Shown one piece after another: positions 3,607-7,759 of a DNA stretch of 7,759 nucleotides. The stretch covers positions 1 through 7,759 of the forward strand of contig CAZRUM010000038.1 in the NCBI GenBank assembly GCA_964603435.1. Reading direction: 5' to 3'. This DNA is from CAZRUM01 sp964603435. GTDB taxonomy: Bacteria; Patescibacteriota; Patescibacteriia; Magasanikbacterales; UBA922. Made by a program: the position numbers and the translations under genes. The notes beneath the pieces are model-generated. The model searched no databases and was not told where the DNA came from. It saw nothing but the letters and a program-made list of their open reading frames with translations. The number at the start of each line of letters is the position of its first letter. Position 1 is the stretch's first letter.

Positions 3607-5334
3607 ATGTTACCAAAAAGCACTATTGAAGAAATCTTACAGAAGAAATTCAAAATCACCAAAGCTGATTTAAAAAAACAAACAGGACTGGCCAAAAAAG
3701 TTGGCAAGGAGCTAAGTCAATTTTTGTTTGATGAAGGTATTGTCGATGAATTGGAGTTCTATACCAAAGTTGGTGAAAAAGCCGGGGTTCCTTTTGTTAG
3801 TCTAAAGGGCATAGAAATCAAAAAGGATGTTTTGAATCTCGTTCCCCCACCTTTGGCTCAGACCCACCACGTAATAGCTTTTGAAACCAGCAAAGATGAA
3901 GTAAAGCTCGCCATGCTTGATCCTATGGATATTCAGACTATAGAATTTTTACATCGTAAAATTGGCCTGATTCCAAAAGTTCACATTACTACTCCAAATG
4001 ATATAAAAGAAGCTCTACACAAATATCATGCCGATCTAGAAAGTGAAGCTTCTATCAAACAAGTATCTGAAGGAGAGACTGGTAGTGCAAAAGATTTGAA
4101 AAAAGCAGCAGAAGAATTACCGATTATAAATATTGTAAATAGTGTTTTGGAACACGCCGTTTATGAAGGTGCCAGTGATATTCATATTGAACCTTTGGAA
4201 AAAGAAGTCATCGTGCGCTATCGTGTGGATGGTATGCTCTCTACTGTCATGACATTGCCAAAAACTGTCAAAAGTGGCATTGTGGCTCGTATCAAAGTTT
4301 TGTCCAATTTGAAAATTGACGAACACATGAAACCACAGGACGGTCGTTTCAAAATCCAAATTCAAGATGAAAAACTTGCTTTTCGTGTCTCTATCATGCC
4401 AGTTTATGACGGTGAAAAAATTGTATTACGTCTGTTGCACGAAGGTCAAAAACCCCTAACCCTAGACCAGCTCGGCTTTTTGCCAGGCCCTAGAAAATTG
4501 GTAGAAGAAGCAATCAAAAAACCACATGGTGTTATTCTTGTGACTGGTCCGACTGGTTCTGGTAAAACAACCACACTCTATTCTCTATTGGGAATTCTAA
4601 ATCAACCCGATGTAAATATTTCTACAATTGAAGACCCGATTGAATATCATGTCAAAGGTATCAACCAAAGCCAGACCAATGCCAAAGCGGGTTTTGACTT
4701 TTCTTCTGGCTTGCGTGCTTTCTTACGTCAAGATCCAGATATCATTATGGTCGGAGAAATCCGTGATGGTGAGACAGCCGAGATTGCTATTCATGCTGCT
4801 ATGACAGGTCATTTGGTACTCTCCACTCTCCATACAAATGATGCTCCAACTACTCTACCTCGTCTTCTAGACATGGGTGTAGCTCCATTTTTGGTAGCCT
4901 TTACTGCCAATATCATTGTGGCCCAACGTTTGGTTAGACGAACTTGTGAACATTGTAAAAAAGAATATACACTCGAAGCTGGCGAAATTGAGGAATTGAA
5001 AAAAAGCAGTGACATTAAAAAAATTAAAGAACTTTTTGAAGGACAAAAAATGAAATTGAAAAAAGAGGAAAAAGATTTGAAAACATTATCCTTTTTCCAC
5101 GGTGAAGGCTGTCGTCGTTGTGGCAATACTGGCTACAAAGGACGAGTTGGTATTTATGAAATCTTAGAAATTGATGACGAAATGTCCAAAAAAATTAATG
5201 AACGTGCGACGGCAGACATTATCAAACAATTTGCCCGCGAAAGAGGTATGATAACAATGATGGAAGACGGCATCATAAAAGCCAAACAAGGATTAACAAC
5301 TATTGAAGAAGTTTTGAGAGCTACAAAGGAATGA
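3607..5334 (+). CDS. pilB: Type IV pilus assembly ATPase PilB (GspE family)
   Basis: A 575-residue hexameric motor ATPase that powers pilin polymerisation from the cytoplasmic side of the inner membrane. Residues 1 to about 150 form the MshEN-like N-terminal domain, followed by the GspE N2 and ATPase domains. Visible motifs are Walker A GPTGSGKT (314-321), Asp box IEDPIEY (341-347), Walker B IIMVGEIRDGE (379-389) and His box HLVLSTLHTND (402-412). Two CxxC pairs (447/450 and 502/505) form the zinc subdomain typical of PilB and GspE and absent from PilT; a Lys/Glu-rich stretch separates them. The closing glycine-rich turn GCRRCGNTGYKGRVGIYEIL is canonical. First gene of the pilus operon; no SD before the ATG. 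Confidence 0.96.
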   Translation: MLPKSTIEEILQKKFKITKADLKKQTGLAKKVGKELSQFLFDEGIVDELEFYTKVGEKAGVPFVSLKGIEIKKDVLNLVPPPLAQTHHVIAFETSKDEVKLAMLDPMDIQTIEFLHRKIGLIPKVHITTPNDIKEALHKYHADLESEASIKQVSEGETGSAKDLKKAAEELPIINIVNSVLEHAVYEGASDIHIEPLEKEVIVRYRVDGMLSTVMTLPKTVKSGIVARIKVLSNLKIDEHMKPQDGRFKIQIQDEKLAFRVSIMPVYDGEKIVLRLLHEGQKPLTLDQLGFLPGPRKLVEEAIKKPHGVILVTGPTGSGKTTTLYSLLGILNQPDVNISTIEDPIEYHVKGINQSQTNAKAGFDFSSGLRAFLRQDPDIIMVGEIRDGETAEIAIHAAMTGHLVLSTLHTNDAPTTLPRLLDMGVAPFLVAFTANIIVAQRLVRRTCEHCKKEYTLEAGEIEELKKSSDIKKIKELFEGQKMKLKKEEKDLKTLSFFHGEGCRRCGNTGYKGRVGIYEILEIDDEMSKKINERATADIIKQFARERGMITMMEDGIIKAKQGLTTIEEVLRATKE

Positions 5335-5353
5335 TAAAATTCATCTAATTTCT

Positions 5354-5365
5354 AATTCACCTAAT
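5354..5365 (+). repeat. Inverted repeat arm left of the four-helix-bundle gene
   Basis: AATTCACCTAAT, the exact reverse complement of 5830-5841. It sits in a run of CTAATT-type units (5345-5365) between the pilB stop and the next start. Confidence 0.6.
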
Positions 5366-5375
5366 AAAATATAAA

Positions 5376-5759
5376 ATGTCTAAGGAGAAGAAAAGAAATT
5401 ATGATCTAGAAGAAAGAACAGCAAGATTTGGAGAAGATATTATTGGCTGGCTCAAACAACTAAAAATAAACGACATTACAAAAAGATTATTACCACAACT
5501 ATCGGCTTCTGCTACTGCAGTTGGAGCTAATTATTGTGAGGCAGATTGTGCTGAAAGCAACAAAGACTTTATACATAAAATGTCTATTGCTAATAAAGAA
5601 GCAAAGGAATCTAAACATTTCATAAGAATGCTAGCTAAAGCTTGTCCTGAATATTTATCAAAAGGAAGAATATTATGGAAAGAAGCACATGAATTAAATT
5701 TAATTTTTACAACCATAATTAAAAAATCTAGAGAAACAGAAAAAAATAAAGGTAATTAA
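5376..5759 (+). CDS. Four-helix-bundle protein (S23 / 23S rRNA intervening-sequence family)
   Basis: A 127-residue all-helical protein of the four-helix-bundle family first known from proteins encoded in 23S rRNA intervening sequences and related to the Avd protein of diversity-generating retroelements. Family signatures are YDLEERTARFGEDII (9-23), SASATAVGANYCEADCAES (43-61), KDFIHK (63-68), KEAKESKHFIRML (74-86) and WKEAHELNLIF (101-111). Length is normal. Members are basic and thought to bind nucleic acid, but the cellular role is not established. It lies between pilB and pilC, which is not a typical pilus gene position. Its arginine codons are AGA while pilB also uses CGT, and short inverted repeats flank it, so it looks inserted. 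Confidence 0.93.
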   Translation: MSKEKKRNYDLEERTARFGEDIIGWLKQLKINDITKRLLPQLSASATAVGANYCEADCAESNKDFIHKMSIANKEAKESKHFIRMLAKACPEYLSKGRILWKEAHELNLIFTTIIKKSRETEKNKGN

Positions 5760-5770
5760 AAATTTTAATT
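5754..5770. repeat. AT-only dyad at the end of the four-helix-bundle gene
   Basis: AATTAAAA-A-TTTTAATT is a perfect 8-1-8 dyad containing the stop codon. It is too AT-rich for a strong terminator, so transcription probably continues to pilC. Confidence 0.35.
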
Positions 5771-5787
5771 TATAATTTTTATTAGTA

Positions 5788-5807
5788 CCACTGGCATAAG
5801 TGTGCCC
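5788..5807 (+). other. Interlocked short inverted repeats (pseudoknot-capable)
   Basis: CACT (5789-5792) can pair with AGTG (5799-5802), and GGCA (5793-5796) with TGCC (5803-5806). The two pairings interlock in the order of an H-type pseudoknot with almost no linker. It is a GC-rich island in otherwise AT-rich spacer between the four-helix-bundle gene and pilC. Function unknown. Confidence 0.4.
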
Positions 5808-5829
5808 TTAAAATTAGACGAATTAGACA

Positions 5830-5841
5830 ATTAGGTGAATT
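5830..5841 (-). repeat. Inverted repeat arm right of the four-helix-bundle gene
   Basis: ATTAGGTGAATT, exact reverse complement of 5354-5365, preceded by GAATTAGACAATTAG units (5811-5830) that mirror the CTAATT units on the left side. It lies 21 bases before the pilC start. Confidence 0.6.
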
Positions 5842-5862
5842 TATAAACCTTTCTAAAAAGCT

Positions 5863-6975
5863 ATGAGCAAACACAGAAAACTTTCTCCTCTCGAAATAAA
5901 ATTGAACGACTTCGTGGCGAAGCATCTAACCCGTATTCCTTTTATCCAAAAGATTTTCTTTGTTGATCATTTGAAAGTCATGATTCATGCTGGTCTATCG
6001 TTGACCGAAAGTTTAGATACCCTTAGTAAAGAAATTGAAAACCAAAAATTAAAAAGTATTATTGCCGAGATCAAAGTGGGGGTGGAAAAAGGCAGACAAC
6101 TCAGTGAGGTTTTGGCAGAGCACCCAAAAGCCTTCCCACCTATCTATGTAAAAATGATAGAATCTGGTGAAGTCTCTGGCAAACTAGAAGAAACCCTAGA
6201 CCAAGTAGTAAAGCAAATGCAAAAAACTCAAGAGCTGAACTCTAGTATCAAAGGTGCTATGATTTATCCCGGCATAATTCTCTTTGCTATGACTGGAATT
6301 GGTATTATGATGGTGACAGTGGTGCTACCAAAACTCATGATTATGTTTGATGAGTTTGATGCCGAACTACCATTGCCAACAAGAATTTTGATAGCTATCA
6401 CCGACTTTATGAGCAGTCCTCTCAATCTGGTAATTATGACTATCTTAATAACAGGGTTAATTACTGGTTTTGTCATGGGTCTAAAAAAATCCTATGGTTT
6501 CAAACGTACTATCCACCGAATAAATCTAAGATTACCAATCGTGGGGATGGTTATGAAAAAAATTAATCTAGCCAGATTTTCTCTGACTCTATCTTCTCTA
6601 TTAAAGAGTACCATTCCGATTGTTGAGGCAGTAGAAATTACTGGGCAAACCTGTGGCAATGTCATGTATCAAGAAGCTCTAAAAGAAGCTGCTGAAAAAA
6701 TAACAACTGGTACACCCTTATCTGAAATTTTGAATAACTACGACAATCTCTTTCCTCCTATGGTAACAGAAATGGTGATGGTTGGTGAGCGCTCTGGTGA
6801 GATTGATCAGCTTCTAAATGAACTAGCCAATTTTTATAGCAACGAAGTGGACAAGACCATGAAAAACTTTACCCAAATTATTGAACCAGTTATTATTCTA
6901 GTCCTCGGTGTAGCCGTGGCTGGTATGGCCGTCGCTGTCATCATGCCGATGTATTCGCTGGTGCAGAGTTTTTAA
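5863..6975 (+). CDS. pilC: Type IV pilus inner-membrane platform protein PilC (GspF family)
   Basis: A 370-residue polytopic membrane protein with two repeated T2SF domains (about 33-156 and 236-359). Each repeat shows the family pattern: FPPIYVKMIESGEVSGKLEE (91-110) and FPPMVTEMVMVGERSGEID (297-315). Three hydrophobic segments are visible at about 133-157, 186-206 and 341-364. PilC anchors the pilus machine in the inner membrane and passes the motion of PilB to pilin subunits. Length is slightly short of the usual 400 because the N-terminus is brief. It is probably co-transcribed with pilB and is followed by a terminator. The ATG has no SD. No pilT lies between pilB and pilC here. Confidence 0.95.
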   Translation: MSKHRKLSPLEIKLNDFVAKHLTRIPFIQKIFFVDHLKVMIHAGLSLTESLDTLSKEIENQKLKSIIAEIKVGVEKGRQLSEVLAEHPKAFPPIYVKMIESGEVSGKLEETLDQVVKQMQKTQELNSSIKGAMIYPGIILFAMTGIGIMMVTVVLPKLMIMFDEFDAELPLPTRILIAITDFMSSPLNLVIMTILITGLITGFVMGLKKSYGFKRTIHRINLRLPIVGMVMKKINLARFSLTLSSLLKSTIPIVEAVEITGQTCGNVMYQEALKEAAEKITTGTPLSEILNNYDNLFPPMVTEMVMVGERSGEIDQLLNELANFYSNEVDKTMKNFTQIIEPVIILVLGVAVAGMAVAVIMPMYSLVQSF

Positions 6976-6997
6976 ATAAAACACTTTAATATCTAAA

Positions 6998-7020
6998 CCC
7001 ACTAATCCAGTGGGCTTTTT
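6998..7020 (+). terminator. Terminator after pilC
   Basis: CCCACT (6998-7003) pairs with AGTGGG (7009-7014) over AATCC and is followed by CTTTTT. It lies 22 bases after the pilC stop. The stop codon of the converging recombinase gene (7002-7004) is inside the stem and loop. Confidence 0.82.
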
Positions 7021-7759
7021 ATATCTTGAAGATTTTTATTGGCTACATGAGTATAAATCTGCGTAGTTTGCAATTTCGCATGACCTAATAATTCTTGAAT
7101 ATAACGAATGTCTGTTCCATTTTCAAGTAAGTGAGTAGCAAAACTATGGCGTAGTGTATGAGGAGATACTTTTTTTCTAATATTAACTCTGTGCGCCGCT
7201 TGCCCAACAATTTTTTGAATAGTCTCCTCTGTCAATCGGTTATCTCTCCCATTGGTAAATAACCAATCATTACTCTCTTTCAATTTTGACTGAATATCCA
7301 ATATATTCTTTAATTTTTGTGGAATTATTACCATTCTATCCTTCTTACCCTTGCCCTGACACACATGCAAAAGCATTCTATCCAGATCAATATGTTTCAT
7401 TTTTATATGCGTCAGCTCCGATACCCTCAGACCTGTCCCATAGAGCATACTTATAATACAATTGTGTTTTGGATTGATAGTTCCAACAATCATTTTCGCC
7501 ACTTCCTCTTTGGACAATACCACAGGTAAATATTTTCCTTTTTTTGGCTGTTTCATATTCAAGAAAAATGACCTCTTCCAAATTTCTTTATAATAAAACT
7601 GCAAAGCATTGTAGGCCACTGCGACTGATGATGTAGACTTGTTCTGAGATATATAATCTAAATAATTTTTAATATCAGAAGTACCAACACTCCGTGGATC
7701 TTTACCAGAAAAACGCAGAAACTCTTCATTATTATACAAATAAGATTTTATTGTTTTTG
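7002..7759 (-). CDS. Tyrosine recombinase / Xer-like integrase (N-terminus beyond window edge)
   Basis: 251 residues are visible and the frame stays open to the right edge, so the true start is outside; the TTG at 7737-7739 is an internal leucine codon. The visible N-terminal part (KTIKSYLYNNEEFLRFSG onward) is the SAM-like core-binding domain that clamps DNA. The catalytic domain has the full set of residues, counted from the first whole codon: Arg111 in GTGLRVSEL, Lys136 in QGKGKKDR, His200 and Arg203 in HTLRHSFATHLLENG, His226 in LLGHAKLQTTQ and nucleophile Tyr235 in IYTHV. It ends NLQDIKSPLD, as many Xer-type enzymes do. It could be the chromosomal dimer-resolving recombinase or an element integrase; no dif or att site is recognisable. 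It converges on pilC. Confidence 0.93.
   Translation of the reverse strand, partial: KTIKSYLYNNEEFLRFSGKDPRSVGTSDIKNYLDYISQNKSTSSVAVAYNALQFYYKEIWKRSFFLNMKQPKKGKYLPVVLSKEEVAKMIVGTINPKHNCIISMLYGTGLRVSELTHIKMKHIDLDRMLLHVCQGKGKKDRMVIIPQKLKNILDIQSKLKESNDWLFTNGRDNRLTEETIQKIVGQAAHRVNIRKKVSPHTLRHSFATHLLENGTDIRYIQELLGHAKLQTTQIYTHVANKNLQDIKSPLD

Noticed and set aside
5380..5403. AAGGAG followed by ATG just inside the four-helix-bundle gene
   Set aside because: That ATG (5401-5403) is out of frame with the gene and opens no useful reading frame.
7737..7739. TTG as start codon of the recombinase
   Set aside because: The frame continues in a family-typical way (KTIKSY) to the window edge, so this is an internal leucine.

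Overview
The window looks like a piece of a Candidatus Patescibacteria (CPR) genome, most likely Parcubacteria-like. This is an inference from AT-rich DNA, a bS6 with a long lysine/glutamate-rich tail, type IV pilus genes of CPR style, an S23/IVP-type four-helix-bundle gene lodged in an operon, and native start codons that mostly lack a Shine-Dalgarno (SD) sequence. No rRNA or complete marker gene is present to settle the lineage.

Left part, minus strand (1-2876): the 5' part of rpoB runs off the left edge. Upstream of it, 889-1396 has no convincing protein gene. It holds a compact transcription unit: a consensus sigma70-type promoter (TTGACA, 17 bp, TATAAT), about 180 nt of foldable sequence and an intrinsic terminator. 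I read this as a small non-coding RNA, possibly 6S-like. Next comes the conserved rpsF-ssb-rpsR operon, with its own strong promoter, a leader carrying a two-part hairpin (candidate bS6:bS18 autoregulatory site) and a 12-bp terminator stem.

Middle (2929-3526): a self-contained cassette lies between the rpsF promoter and the pilB promoter. Imperfect 29/30-bp inverted repeats, each with four GGG runs on one strand, enclose one GC-rich gene for an unrecognised 117-residue protein. The gene has its own -35-like box, a 19-bp palindrome, a perfect AGGAGG SD and a downstream terminator. Its base composition and SD differ sharply from all neighbours. This is the best candidate here for an undescribed mobile or accessory element.

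Right part, plus strand (3535-7020): a promoter with an extended -10 drives pilB (assembly ATPase), then a four-helix-bundle gene flanked by short inverted repeats, then pilC (inner-membrane platform) and a terminator. PilB and PilC work together in type IV pilus assembly; the gene between them is probably an insertion. A tyrosine recombinase gene, complete at its C-terminus and running off the right edge at its N-terminus, converges on pilC, and its stop codon lies in the pilC terminator hairpin.
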